From: Arenibacter antarcticus
Lineage (GTDB): Bacteria > Bacteroidota > Bacteroidia > Flavobacteriales > Flavobacteriaceae
Assembly (NCBI RefSeq): GCF_041320605.1
Contig: NZ_CP166679.1
Coordinates: forward strand, 124,001-188,000
Length of the DNA stretch: 64,000 nt
Direction of reading: 5' to 3'
Below are positions 47,667 through 56,935 of this stretch, in pieces (within the stretch, counting starts at the first letter, position 1; each line of letters opens with the position of its first letter). The notes below the pieces were generated by a model, which was not told the DNA's origin, ran no database searches, and saw only the letters and a program-made list of their open reading frames with translations. Both the position numbers and the translations under genes were made by a program.

Positions 47667-50600
47667 TTAATAACTTAACCTAAGTCCCATACTAATATTC
47701 CTTATCATTAAGGAGTACCCACTTTCAGGGTCATATCCCTCCCAATTGGTCCATGTGTACAAATTTTGCCCACTCAAGTAGATTTGAAAATCTTGTGCCT
47801 TAAGGGTGTCTAAAATATTCTGGTTAAACTTATATCCTAAAGAGATGTCCTGTAATCTCACAAAGCTTCTATCCTGATAATTTCCAGAGGATACACTTGG
47901 ATAATTATATACTGCTGGGGCATCATTAACTCCATTATCAGGTGTCCAATTTTGTCTAATTGCAGGTTGATTGGCCCTTTGCGCATAATCAAAACTGGAT
48001 GTGGCTTCTAGCAAGTACTTAAGATCTCCAATATAATACCCATCCCCCCCTTGAACGGAATTAATAAGGAAGGACAGGGATAGGTTTTTGTATGCTAAGC
48101 TATTATTGATACTGAACCTATATTTAGGCTCCGTATTCCCAACAATGGTCCTATCGTCCGCAGTTATTCTATTATCACCATTCAGATCTGCCAATTTAAA
48201 TTGACCAGGATAAAAGTTGTCGAGTGTTTCTCCATCATACAGCTCTTCCTCAGACCATACACCACCTGTTCGTTTATAGTCGTATATAGCTCCAATAGGC
48301 TCGCCAATAAACCAACTGTTGCCTACATCGTCCCTACCATCTCCATAGAGTTCAATAATTTCATTTCGATTTAACGAAAACACCAATCTACTTTCCCACC
48401 GCAATGGGCCATCCAAATTTACGGTCGATACTTCAGCTTCAATTCCTTTATTAGCAATCTCCCCTATATTAGCCCATACGCTTTTATACCCTGTGGCACC
48501 TGGCAATGATCTATTCACCAACACATTTTTTGTATCCGCCTTATAAACATCGATGGATCCTGAAATCCTGTTATTTGCAAATGAATAATCCAAACCAACA
48601 TTTGTGGATAAAGTGGTTTCCCAACTTAATCCGGCATTCCCCATAGAAGTCGGAAGCGTACCAATGGCTGACCCTGAACCAAACGCATAATATCTAGCAC
48701 TTAACCTCGATAAACTGGAGTACGCCCCAATCCCTTGGTTACCATTTTCACCATGAGAGACTCTCACTTTTAAGGTATTAAGCCAGTCCGATGTGCTTTT
48801 CATAAATACTTCTTCCGTAACATTCCAAGCTGCGGAAAGCGCAAAGAAGTCTACAAACTTATTCTTTTTCCCAAATCCTGAATAACCATCCCTACGGTAG
48901 GTACCCGTAAGTAGGTAACGACTGTCGAACCCATAATTTATTCTAGCCATATAACCTACAACACTTTCCTCCCATGCACCAGAACCAACAGTATATTGCT
49001 CTGCCAATCCCATATCATTAAATCCAAGAATTTCGCTCGTAAACCTATTGGCATCCATAACAGATCCATTCCAAGCGGTATGGTCTCTGGTATAAACCAA
49101 TGTCATGTCTATATTGTGCATTTGAGCAACACTCTTCCGGTAGTTAAAAATATGATTGTATGTCCAGTTTGTCCGTTCATTATTTTCGATTTTCCCGCGA
49201 CCATTTACAGCGGAAGCTTCCTCTACCGTACTTGGATAAAAAGTTCTATTTCTTTGGCTTGTTGTATTGCTGGAGTAATTAAAATCATAATTTAACCCCT
49301 CAACACCAGGTACCTCCACCTTCATATAAGCGGTAACGAATAAATTTTTTCGAATATCATCATTTTCAACATATTCATAACGCAGCGGATGTGCCATTAA
49401 AAATTCCTGATTAAATCGGCTTGGATATATCCCATTTTCATCAAATTTACTAGCCAAGGGGCTAGCATTTAAAGCGGACCCCATAGGAGCTGCCAATCCT
49501 GAATGATCTTGGTAGGAATACGACATATTCACCCCTACGGTAACCCAATCAACCAAGTCCCCCTCTACTTTACTATTTAAAGTATTTCTTTTAAATTGAT
49601 CTCCTATTAAAACACCCTTTTGGTCTGTTGACGACCCAGAAACATAATAAGAAAAGCCATCACCAGCCCCTGAAATACTTAGATTGTAATTAGATATTGG
49701 TGCCGTTCTAGTAACCTCATCAATCCAATTAATTTCATTTCCCGCAACATAATTAGCCCTTTCATCATCTGATTTTAAAACATTGAGAACACTTTGTTCC
49801 TGATAACCAGGATGAACCGGCCTTCCGGCCTGATCACTTGGCCCCGATGGATTTTTCCCATACCAACTATACAAACTCTGAAAGTAATTATAATCGACTA
49901 ACCTTTTCGCATATTGCTCACCATTCATATATTTCACTGGGTTATTTGCGTACCCTTGCAAACCACTATTAGCACTGAAGTTTATCTTAGGACCTTCCCC
50001 CCTCTTTCCTTTTTTCGTAGTAACAAGCACTACCCCGTTTGCAGATCTAGAACCATAAACAGCTGCAGCACTAGCACCCTTCAAAATATCAACCTTTTCG
50101 ATATCTGATACATTTATACTAGACATAGTTCCATTATAGATAATACCATCCAATACAATTAAAGGCCCATTACTCGCGGACAAAGAAGTTTTTCCTCTAA
50201 TGGTAAAACTAGGCTCACTTCCCGCCATAGAACCTCCGTCCACATTTAGGCCTGCCGTTTGTCCCCGCATCGCCTGCATGACATTTGTATTTGCCGAAGG
50301 TGGCATGGCATCAACATTAACACTTGTAATAGCACCAGTAAGATCCTTCCTTTTTTGAGTACCATATCCTACCACCACCACTTCATCTAATTTCTCCGCA
50401 TCTTCATCCAAAACAACATTTATAATTTCTTGACCCTTTACAACCACCTCTTGCTTAACATAGCCTATATATGATATTAAAAGGACAGCATCCTTTTCAG
50501 AAACCATTAATGAGAAATTCCCATCAAAATCTGTCATGGTACCATTTGAAGTACCCTTTTCCACAATAGTCGCACCAGGTAATGGCACCCCAGCCTTATC

Positions 50601-50801
50601 GAGTATCCTACCTGTTACATCCCAACCTTGAACAACACCCAGTCTTTTAATTTCACTAGCATTAGGCGTCCTAGTATTCACCATTTCAACGGGGGCCGTA
50701 TCACTGAAGGCCTTCATTGAATTATTACACTCACCATTTACTGGAAATAGAAATGCCACAGCCGCCATACCACTCCCTAAAATTAATTTTAATTTTTCCA
50801 T
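47667..50801 (-). CDS. SusC/RagA-family TonB-dependent outer-membrane transporter
   Basis: 1044 residues. Signal peptide, then a carboxypeptidase-D-regulatory-like domain (about 60-135: GRILDKAGVPLPGATIVEKG, TMTDFDGNFSLMV, SYIGYVKQEV), TonB box region LDEVVVVGYGTQKRKDLTG, plug with LIVLDGIIYNG and YGSRSANGVVLVTTKKGK, and a long barrel ending SGQNLYTWTNWEGYDPE...GLRLSY. It imports the substrate of the leftward operon. The 470-bp region upstream holds three palindromic operator candidates shared with the divergent LacI gene. Confidence 0.95.
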   Translation of the reverse strand: MEKLKLILGSGMAAVAFLFPVNGECNNSMKAFSDTAPVEMVNTRTPNASEIKRLGVVQGWDVTGRILDKAGVPLPGATIVEKGTSNGTMTDFDGNFSLMVSEKDAVLLISYIGYVKQEVVVKGQEIINVVLDEDAEKLDEVVVVGYGTQKRKDLTGAITSVNVDAMPPSANTNVMQAMRGQTAGLNVDGGSMAGSEPSFTIRGKTSLSASNGPLIVLDGIIYNGTMSSINVSDIEKVDILKGASAAAVYGSRSANGVVLVTTKKGKRGEGPKINFSANSGLQGYANNPVKYMNGEQYAKRLVDYNYFQSLYSWYGKNPSGPSDQAGRPVHPGYQEQSVLNVLKSDDERANYVAGNEINWIDEVTRTAPISNYNLSISGAGDGFSYYVSGSSTDQKGVLIGDQFKRNTLNSKVEGDLVDWVTVGVNMSYSYQDHSGLAAPMGSALNASPLASKFDENGIYPSRFNQEFLMAHPLRYEYVENDDIRKNLFVTAYMKVEVPGVEGLNYDFNYSSNTTSQRNRTFYPSTVEEASAVNGRGKIENNERTNWTYNHIFNYRKSVAQMHNIDMTLVYTRDHTAWNGSVMDANRFTSEILGFNDMGLAEQYTVGSGAWEESVVGYMARINYGFDSRYLLTGTYRRDGYSGFGKKNKFVDFFALSAAWNVTEEVFMKSTSDWLNTLKVRVSHGENGNQGIGAYSSLSRLSARYYAFGSGSAIGTLPTSMGNAGLSWETTLSTNVGLDYSFANNRISGSIDVYKADTKNVLVNRSLPGATGYKSVWANIGEIANKGIEAEVSTVNLDGPLRWESRLVFSLNRNEIIELYGDGRDDVGNSWFIGEPIGAIYDYKRTGGVWSEEELYDGETLDNFYPGQFKLADLNGDNRITADDRTIVGNTEPKYRFSINNSLAYKNLSLSFLINSVQGGDGYYIGDLKYLLEATSSFDYAQRANQPAIRQNWTPDNGVNDAPAVYNYPSVSSGNYQDRSFVRLQDISLGYKFNQNILDTLKAQDFQIYLSGQNLYTWTNWEGYDPESGYSLMIRNISMGLRLSY

Positions 50802-50905
50802 ATAATTATCTTATTTATATTGGTTATTCATATTGGTTATACGTTACTTATCGAAACTAACAGATTTCCGCACAATCTACCGAAACCCTTCTACGTCAAC
50901 TTAAG

Positions 50906-50933
50906 TTAATAATGTGTAGGTACACATTATTAA
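50906..50933. promoter_or_regulatory. Operator candidate O1 (LacI-type), susC-proximal
   Basis: Perfect 13-base arms TTAATAATGTGTA (50906-50918) and TACACATTATTAA (50921-50933) around GG. The core TGTGTAGGTACACA (50913-50926) shares TGTGTnnnnACACA with two other sites in this spacer. It lies 105 bp upstream of the susC ATG, at or above its promoter. Confidence 0.7.
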
Positions 50934-51110
50934 AAAAAATAAAAAAATAGCAACGTTTGCTTTTCTTATCATTTACTGGATTCCCTTACACTTATACCTT
51001 CTAACACCCTATATATAGTATACTTTCAAAACGTTTATATTTAAGGGCAATCAAATATCGAATCTCGAAATTAAGTAAATATTTTTAAAAAACAAGAAAA
51101 TTATGAAAAA

Positions 51111-51124
51111 TGTGTGGCTACACA
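51111..51124. promoter_or_regulatory. Operator candidate O2 (LacI-type), central
   Basis: TGTGTGGCTACACA matches the TGTGTnnnnACACA pattern with imperfect centre. It lies between O1 and O3 and could allow DNA looping. Confidence 0.55.
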
Positions 51125-51215
51125 AATATATAGTACAGAAACATATAACACCAAATATTAGCATGATAATATTGAAATATTCGATATTAAATTCATTTAT
51201 ATAATATAAATTTTA

Positions 51216-51235
51216 TACATTTGTGTGCGCACACA
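51216..51235. promoter_or_regulatory. LacI promoter box overlapped by operator candidate O3
   Basis: TACATTTG at 51216-51223 matches the Bacteroidota TAnnTTTG box for rightward transcription, although no clear TTTG lies 19 bp upstream. The perfect palindrome TGTGTGCGCACACA (51222-51235) overlaps its end, so bound regulator would block polymerase: a layout for autorepression. Confidence 0.6.
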
Positions 51236-51270
51236 TAAGCAGCTATTGCGCTGCTCTATTTTTTACAACA

Positions 51271-52380
51271 ATGGGTAAAGTGAAAAAAACAACTATTCAG
51301 GACCTCGCCGATTATGCAAATGTTTCTATAGGAACCGTTGACAGGGTGATACACAAAAGAGGGAAAGTCTCCGCGGTAAAACAAAAAAAAGTCGAGGAGG
51401 CGATCAAAAATCTCAATTTCAACCCCAATCTTTTGGCCAGAACCCTAGCCCTGGGACAACAGTTCAATATATGCAGTCTTCTTCCCAGAGCGAGCAACCC
51501 AAATAGCTATTGGAGCCTTCCCAAGCGAGGCATAGAAGAAGCAATTGTTGATTACAGAGATTTTGGCATCGCCTGTCATTCTATTGAATACAATCTTTTT
51601 GACGAATCGAGTTTTGTAGAAAGTGCAGATGCTTTACTCGCTATGAATCCCAATGGCGTAATACTAGCCCCTCTTTTTGAAAAAGAGAGCCTATTGTTTA
51701 TTAAAAAGCTCGACGCCAAAAAAATCCCTTACATCTTTATCGATGCAATTATCCCAAACCAAAACAATCTTTCTTATATAGGACCCGACCTTAACGGAAG
51801 TGGCCATGTGGCAGGCAAGCTTATGAGCTCCATATTGAACAGTTCCGATGACATTCTTATATTGAATTTTGTAAAAGGTCTGGAAAACAGCCATATTAAT
51901 ATCATTGAAAAAGGATTTCGCGAATTTTTCCATTCTTTGAAAGAAACAGGAAAAGGAAAGATAAATACCATTACGGTACCCTCTATCGAAGAAGTGGATA
52001 TTACACGGGAACTCACAAAATACTACATTAAGAACCCGGGAACTAAAGGGGTTTTCGTCACCAATTCCAGAGCCCATATCATAGCAAAATATCACACCAT
52101 GCACGAACTTTCAATTAAAGTAGTAGGGTTTGACATGCTGCAGGAAAATATCCGCGAAATGAAGAATGGGAATATCGATTTTCTTATATCCCAAAGGCCA
52201 ATTTCGCAAGGAACGATGGCCGTTAAGGCACTTTTCGAGTATTTTGTACACAAGAAATCTCTTGTAAAAATACAGCACCTACCACTAGATATTATTATAA
52301 AAGAAAATATAGATTATTATATAAAGTTTCAGGAACCTGTTGTTGTCGATCAACCCAATACTATGAAAAATCCAGATTAA
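51271..52380 (+). CDS. LacI-family transcriptional regulator
   Basis: The ATG at 51271 (MGKVKKTTIQDLADYANVS) is preferred to an in-frame GTG at 51223, because that GTG lies inside the operator palindrome and promoter box. 369 residues: LacI helix-turn-helix (TIQDLADYANVSIGTVDRVI, hinge region KVEEAIKNLNFNPNLLARTLA), then a periplasmic-binding-protein-like effector domain (NICSLLPRASNP, YIFIDAIIPNQNNLSYIGPDL, VVGFDMLQENIREMKNGNIDFLISQRP). The Asp in TVDRVI is typical of the Bacteroidota substrate-binding-type LacI members. It probably controls both the leftward susCD operon and its own rightward operon through the three palindromes upstream. Confidence 0.9.
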   Translation: MGKVKKTTIQDLADYANVSIGTVDRVIHKRGKVSAVKQKKVEEAIKNLNFNPNLLARTLALGQQFNICSLLPRASNPNSYWSLPKRGIEEAIVDYRDFGIACHSIEYNLFDESSFVESADALLAMNPNGVILAPLFEKESLLFIKKLDAKKIPYIFIDAIIPNQNNLSYIGPDLNGSGHVAGKLMSSILNSSDDILILNFVKGLENSHINIIEKGFREFFHSLKETGKGKINTITVPSIEEVDITRELTKYYIKNPGTKGVFVTNSRAHIIAKYHTMHELSIKVVGFDMLQENIREMKNGNIDFLISQRPISQGTMAVKALFEYFVHKKSLVKIQHLPLDIIIKENIDYYIKFQEPVVVDQPNTMKNPD

Positions 52381-52532
52381 AAGTTAAATCTAACATATAA
52401 AGAGCATTACAAAAAACACAGAGTCTAGCATCAAAAATTAGTGCGTAATACCATAGAATCAGCAGTGCTCTAACATTAGGAAAAGAATCTTAACAAAGCA
52501 ATGCGAGAGGTAAAAGGATGAAATAATAAAAA

Positions 52533-53336
52533 ATGAAAATGAAAAAGTTACTCATAGGAGTTATACTACCCACTTTGCTTATTATAAGCTGCAAGTCAAA
52601 GCAAGAAGAAAAAAACTCCCAACAGAAAGAAAGCGCAATCAATACATTAACTACCGCAGAAACAAACGAAGGATGGATACTACTTTTCGACGGTAAAACC
52701 TTTAATGGATGGCGAAGTCTAGGTCGGGATATGGTCCAGAAGGAACATTGGAAGATCGAAGACGGTGCGATACGGAAACTGAACTCTGGCGAGGTTCCAT
52801 CCCTTGCCGATGGACAACCAATGGAAGGTGGAGATCTAATGACCGAAGATTCTTTTGACAACTTTGAATTATATTTTGAATGGAAAATATCCAATCAAGG
52901 AAATACCGGCCTAAAGTATAATGTATCAGAGGAAATGTCACAAAAATACGATTCCAAATATTCTGCTTTGGGATTTGAATATCAATTACTCGACGACAAG
53001 GATAGCACCTATGCCGGGAAGTTAAAACCCTCACAATACACCGGTGGTCTGTACGATTTGGTCATTCCAAAAAATACCAGAATCAAACCTGTGGGAGAAT
53101 ATAATTCAAGCAAAATTTCCATTAATGGCAATCATGTTGAACATTGGTTAAATGGGGACCTTGTATTAACCTATGAATTGGGTTCCCCGCATTTGGACTC
53201 TTTGTTCCAAGCCAGTAAATATAGGGACATTCCTCAATTTTTAGAAAAACGAAAAGGACATATAGTCCTGCAAAACCATAAGGACGATGCTTGGTTCAGA
53301 AATATCAAGATTAGAAAAACCCCAGCAAAGGAATAA
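52533..53336 (+). CDS. DUF1080 (3-keto-disaccharide hydrolase family) lipoprotein
   Basis: 267 residues. Lipoprotein signal PTLLIISCKSKQEE. The domain has the concanavalin-like DUF1080 pattern: EGWILLFDGKTFNGWRSLG at the start, EHWKIEDGAIRKL, GGDLMTEDSFDNFELYFEWKIS, GNTGLKYNVSEE, YEYQLLDD-type FEYQLLDDKDS, SGGLYDL-type TGGLYDLVIP and a C-terminal GHIVLQNHKDDAWFRNIKIR. Members of PF06439 are linked with cleavage of 3-keto-glycosides formed by sugar dehydrogenases. Periplasmic or surface location fits action on products of the GMC and Gfo/Idh/MocA enzymes of the divergent arm. An in-frame ATG two codons later is also possible as start. Confidence 0.87.
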   Translation: MKMKKLLIGVILPTLLIISCKSKQEEKNSQQKESAINTLTTAETNEGWILLFDGKTFNGWRSLGRDMVQKEHWKIEDGAIRKLNSGEVPSLADGQPMEGGDLMTEDSFDNFELYFEWKISNQGNTGLKYNVSEEMSQKYDSKYSALGFEYQLLDDKDSTYAGKLKPSQYTGGLYDLVIPKNTRIKPVGEYNSSKISINGNHVEHWLNGDLVLTYELGSPHLDSLFQASKYRDIPQFLEKRKGHIVLQNHKDDAWFRNIKIRKTPAKE

Positions 53337-53496
53337 TATACACCACTTACCAAATAAGAACCACTTAAGGGGTTACGGTACTGTTTGGAGGCCAGGCTGC
53401 AACTTACAACATTTAGTATTCTTAGTGCTGTGTAAGCTCTTAAGCTTGTCGAATAAAGTAGAAATATTGTTAAAAAAGTGACTAAAAAATTTGTAT

Positions 53497-54255
53497 ATGA
53501 AGACTGATCTAACTATTGAAAACATCTCAATATCCATTTATGAAAACCCTGACGAAATGGGAGGTGCCGCAGCGAATTTTGTAGAGAGTAAGCTGAAAGA
53601 GGCGATTGCCTTAAAAGGGTATGCCAATCTTATTTTGGCGACCGGAGCTTCCCAGTTTACATTTTTAAAGGATTTGAAGAACAAGGAGATCGACTGGCAA
53701 AAAATAACGGTCTTTCACTTGGATGAATACAGGGGGATTTCTAACACGCACCCTGCCAGTTTCCGAAAATATCTAAAGGAAAGAATTCTGGATGAAGTGG
53801 AACCAAAAAAAGTGTATTTCTTAAACGGGGATGCGGTAGATATTGAACAAGAGATACAACAATATGCCATTGAGCTGAAAAAACATCCTATAGACATTGC
53901 CTGTATCGGCATTGGTGAGAACGGCCACATTGCCTTTAACGATCCACCAGTGGCTGATTTTAACGATCCTGAATGGGTAAAACTGGTAACACTAGACGAA
54001 GCATGTAAAAACCAGCAAATTGGAGAAGGATGGTTCCCTACCATGGACGATGTTCCAAAACAGGCTTTAACGGTGACCATTCCGGCAATATTAAGCTGTA
54101 AAACAATTAGCTGTGTAGTTCCCGACCAAAGAAAGGCCCAAGCAGTGTACAATACCCTTTATAATCCAATAAGTACTGAATGCCCTGCTACAATTTTAAG
54201 AAAACATCCCGATACAAGAATGTTCCTTGACAAGGGTTCTGCAGCGAAGCTATAA
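53497..54255 (+). CDS. nagB: Glucosamine-6-phosphate deaminase-like protein
   Basis: The ATG at 53497 is used instead of an in-frame TTG at 53491. 252 residues of the NagB/SugIso fold: LILATGASQFTFL, VFHLDEYRGIS (D76), IDIACIGIGENGHIAFNDPP (139-152) and a C-terminal TIPAILSCKTISCVVPDQRKAQAVYNTL. Compared with E. coli NagB, the positions of catalytic Asp141 and Glu148 read Asn and Asp (GENGHIAFND). Asn at the first position occurs in Bacillus-type enzymes, while Asp at the second is more unusual. It should act on GlcN-6-P, or on another hexosamine phosphate such as GalN-6-P, giving a ketose phosphate and ammonia. Upstream of nagA with two genes in between, in a rightward operon. Confidence 0.8.
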   Translation: MKTDLTIENISISIYENPDEMGGAAANFVESKLKEAIALKGYANLILATGASQFTFLKDLKNKEIDWQKITVFHLDEYRGISNTHPASFRKYLKERILDEVEPKKVYFLNGDAVDIEQEIQQYAIELKKHPIDIACIGIGENGHIAFNDPPVADFNDPEWVKLVTLDEACKNQQIGEGWFPTMDDVPKQALTVTIPAILSCKTISCVVPDQRKAQAVYNTLYNPISTECPATILRKHPDTRMFLDKGSAAKL

Positions 54256-54383
54256 TAGATTTATTCGTTTTGTGCACCGTTTATTGGGTATGAAGACCGT
54301 TACGGCCGAAATAAGCTATATGGAAATAACACAAAACAGTCATTCAACGCATTAATACTGAACAAATAATTACTAATAAAATT

Positions 54384-55415
54384 ATGGATAGAAAAAAACT
54401 CGGATTTGGAATCATAGGAACAGGTGCTATTGCATCACACCACGCCAAGAGTATTCAAGAACTTGAAGACTGTAAATTAATAGCGGTCTGCAGTTCTACT
54501 CCGGAAAGGGCAAAAGTAGCCTCCGAAAAATTTGGGGTACCTGCCTATTCAAATTTAGAAGAGTTTTTGCTCAGGGACGACTTAGATATTATTTCTGTTT
54601 GTACCGAGAGCGGCAGGCATATGGAACCCATACTAGCGGCGGCTATGGCAGGGAAGCATGTGATTGTAGAAAAACCTTTAGAGGTGACAGTAGAACGGGC
54701 CAGCCGTATTATAGCGGTATGCCGTGCGCAAAACGTGAAACTGGGGGTCATTTTTCAAAATCGATTCAATCCAGCCTATTTACGGCTGAAACAAGCAGTC
54801 CATCAGGGTGCTTTGGGGAAATTAATTTTGGGAAATGCGTACATCAAATGGTATCGGGATGAAGCCTATTATAAAACTAGCGACTGGAAAGGGACTCTCA
54901 CGGGGGACGGCGGGGCAGCCTTAATAAACCAAGGCATCCATACCATTGATCTGTTACTAGATATCATGGGAGATGTGGAGAGCGTTTTTGGCAAAGTAAA
55001 GACCATGGTGCACGATATAGAGGGGGAAGATATTGGAATTGCCATGTTAGATTTTAAAAATGGCGCTATGGGGACCATTGAAGGAGGCACATCATTATAT
55101 CCTGGCTATAAGGACCGTTTGGAAATATTTGGTGAAAACGGAAGTATTATCTATGAGGGGGGTGAAATAGTTAGCTGGAATTTAAAAGGTTGTGAAGCAA
55201 CAACAAAAAAGACTGATGAAATATCTTCTAGTGGCGCATCAGACCCCATGTCTGTAGATTATCGTTTGCACTTGGCTCAACTAAAAGAAATGGTTCTGGC
55301 AGTTCGCAATGATCGAGACCCCGAAGTAAATGGAGAAAGCGCCCTTAAATCCTTGGAACTGATTTCGGCCATTTATAAATCTTCCAAGGAAAAACAAATA
55401 ATCGAATTAAAATAA
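54384..55415 (+). CDS. Cytoplasmic Gfo/Idh/MocA-family oxidoreductase
   Basis: 343 residues without leader, so cytoplasmic, unlike the other Gfo/Idh/MocA members in the window. Rossmann site FGIIGTGAIASHHAKSI, CTESGRHMEPILAAMAGKH-type block (CTESGRHMEPILAAAMAGK), VIVEKPLEVTVERASRI (intact EKP), FQNRFNPAYLRLK and GDGGAALINQGIHTIDLLLDIMGDV typical of sugar dehydrogenases or 3-keto-sugar reductases. In this operon it may re-reduce an imported keto-sugar or oxidise its free form. Confidence 0.87.
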   Translation: MDRKKLGFGIIGTGAIASHHAKSIQELEDCKLIAVCSSTPERAKVASEKFGVPAYSNLEEFLLRDDLDIISVCTESGRHMEPILAAAMAGKHVIVEKPLEVTVERASRIIAVCRAQNVKLGVIFQNRFNPAYLRLKQAVHQGALGKLILGNAYIKWYRDEAYYKTSDWKGTLTGDGGAALINQGIHTIDLLLDIMGDVESVFGKVKTMVHDIEGEDIGIAMLDFKNGAMGTIEGGTSLYPGYKDRLEIFGENGSIIYEGGEIVSWNLKGCEATTKKTDEISSSGASDPMSVDYRLHLAQLKEMVLAVRNDRDPEVNGESALKSLELISAIYKSSKEKQIIELK

Positions 55416-55461
55416 CAACCAAATTTAAAACTGTCCTTACAGAACCAATAATCAAACAACT

Positions 55462-56928
55462 ATGGAATTAAACTATATCGATTTTTTAGTCATTGGCATC
55501 TTTTTTTTATCAATGATTCTCATAGGTGTATATGCCTATTTTAAAAACAAGAGTTCAGAGGATTTTTTTGTTGCTGGCGGCCACTTACCTTGGTGGTTAT
55601 CTGGTATTTCCCATCATGTTTCAGGATATAGTGGCGCTGTTTTTGTGGCTTATGCAGCCCTTGCCTATACGTATGGATTTTCGCTTTATATCTGGTGGGC
55701 ATTTACAATTGGAACGGCAATAATAGCGACCGCTAAAATTTTCCCCGTCTATTGGGTACGTTTGCGGAAAAAATTTAAAATACAATCCCCATTGGAATAT
55801 TTAGCTATACGCTATAATGTTTTTACCCAACAGCTGATAGCCTGGGTAGGTGTAACGCTAAAACTTTTTGATGTTGGTGCCAAGTGGGCAGCCATTGCCA
55901 TACTGCTTAACGTAACTACAGGAATTTCCTTTACTCATGGAATATTGATATCGGGCGGTGTTTCATTGATATATATAACTATTGGTGGACTTTGGGCCGT
56001 AATTTTGACCGATCTAGCTCAATTCTTGGTACAACTGGTAGCTGGGATTACCATGTTTGTTGTGGTATTGAACCGATTTGAAGGCTGGGACTCAATTTTT
56101 GGTATATGGGATCAACTCCCTTCTGAAAACAGTCAATTATTCAACGATCCCTATACTGTAGGCTTCGCCTTGGTCTTTCTCTTTATTAACTTCCTGAGTT
56201 ATAACGGGGGAAGCTGGCCACTTGCCACAAGGTACATTTCATCTAACACCGAAGGTGAAGCTTCAAAAGCGGCCTATCTCTCGGGGATTCTCTATTTAAT
56301 ATGGCCCTTGATCCTATTTTTCCCTATGTGGGCAGCCCCCCTTATTCTACCTGAGATGGAGGACCCTTCTGAATCCTATGGCCTTTTAATACAAAACCTT
56401 TTGCCCAATGGACTGATCGGTCTGGTCATTGCTTCTTTGTTTGCTAATACCATGTCCATGACCTCGTCTGATGTAAATACTATTTCTGCCGTTATCACAC
56501 GGGATATACTTCCAGTAGTGTCTGGTAAATTTAAAAACAAAGGGACTTCATTGTTTACCGCTAGGATAACTACCTTTGTTTTTACCACACTTACCATTAT
56601 AATCGCGTTTCAATATGAATATTTTGGAGGGGTATTAGGACTTATTGTTACTTGGTTTGGTGCCCTTTTGGGGCCTATTGCGGTACCGCTCTTGTTTGGA
56701 TTGATACCTATGTTCAGAAACTGTGGCCCAATAGCTGCTATTTCCTCAGTTTTAGCAGGATTAACCGCCTTCAGCATAACCAAAATAATACCTATGGATA
56801 GTATGGCCTTGGAAGTAGGCATGCCGGTAATTGTCAGTATGTTAGTCTATTGTATACTTGGATGGATCTTAAAGGAACCTATTTCCAACGAAGTAAAAGA
56901 TTTAGAGACAGCAATAGCGGATATATAA
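55462..56928 (+). CDS. Sodium:solute symporter (SSS family), probable amino-sugar importer
   Basis: 488 residues with about 13 membrane segments. SSS features: FFVAGGHLPWWLSGISHHVSGYSGAVFVAYAAL-type segment near residue 35-65 (FFVAGGHLPWWLSGISHHVS), LEYLAIRYN, LITIGGLWAV-type IYITIGGLWAVILTDLAQFLVQL and LFANTMSMTSSDVNTISAVITRDI. SSS members import sugars or sialic acids with Na+. Its position 7 bp before nagA and after nagB indicates uptake of GlcNAc or a related amino sugar across the inner membrane. Confidence 0.88.
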   Translation: MELNYIDFLVIGIFFLSMILIGVYAYFKNKSSEDFFVAGGHLPWWLSGISHHVSGYSGAVFVAYAALAYTYGFSLYIWWAFTIGTAIIATAKIFPVYWVRLRKKFKIQSPLEYLAIRYNVFTQQLIAWVGVTLKLFDVGAKWAAIAILLNVTTGISFTHGILISGGVSLIYITIGGLWAVILTDLAQFLVQLVAGITMFVVVLNRFEGWDSIFGIWDQLPSENSQLFNDPYTVGFALVFLFINFLSYNGGSWPLATRYISSNTEGEASKAAYLSGILYLIWPLILFFPMWAAPLILPEMEDPSESYGLLIQNLLPNGLIGLVIASLFANTMSMTSSDVNTISAVITRDILPVVSGKFKNKGTSLFTARITTFVFTTLTIIIAFQYEYFGGVLGLIVTWFGALLGPIAVPLLFGLIPMFRNCGPIAAISSVLAGLTAFSITKIIPMDSMALEVGMPVIVSMLVYCILGWILKEPISNEVKDLETAIADI

Positions 56929-56935
56929 ATAAACT

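Larger units (their letters stand above)
50802..51270. other. 469-bp divergent control region between susC and lacI-type gene
   Basis: Very AT-rich. Contains three related palindromes (50906-50933, 51111-51124, 51222-51235) and a TAnnTTTG promoter box for the LacI gene, all listed separately. No gene or RNA seen. Confidence 0.7.

Noticed and set aside
51223-51270. Upstream GTG start for the LacI gene
   Set aside because: The GTG lies within the promoter box and operator palindrome; the ATG at 51271 begins the canonical helix-turn-helix.
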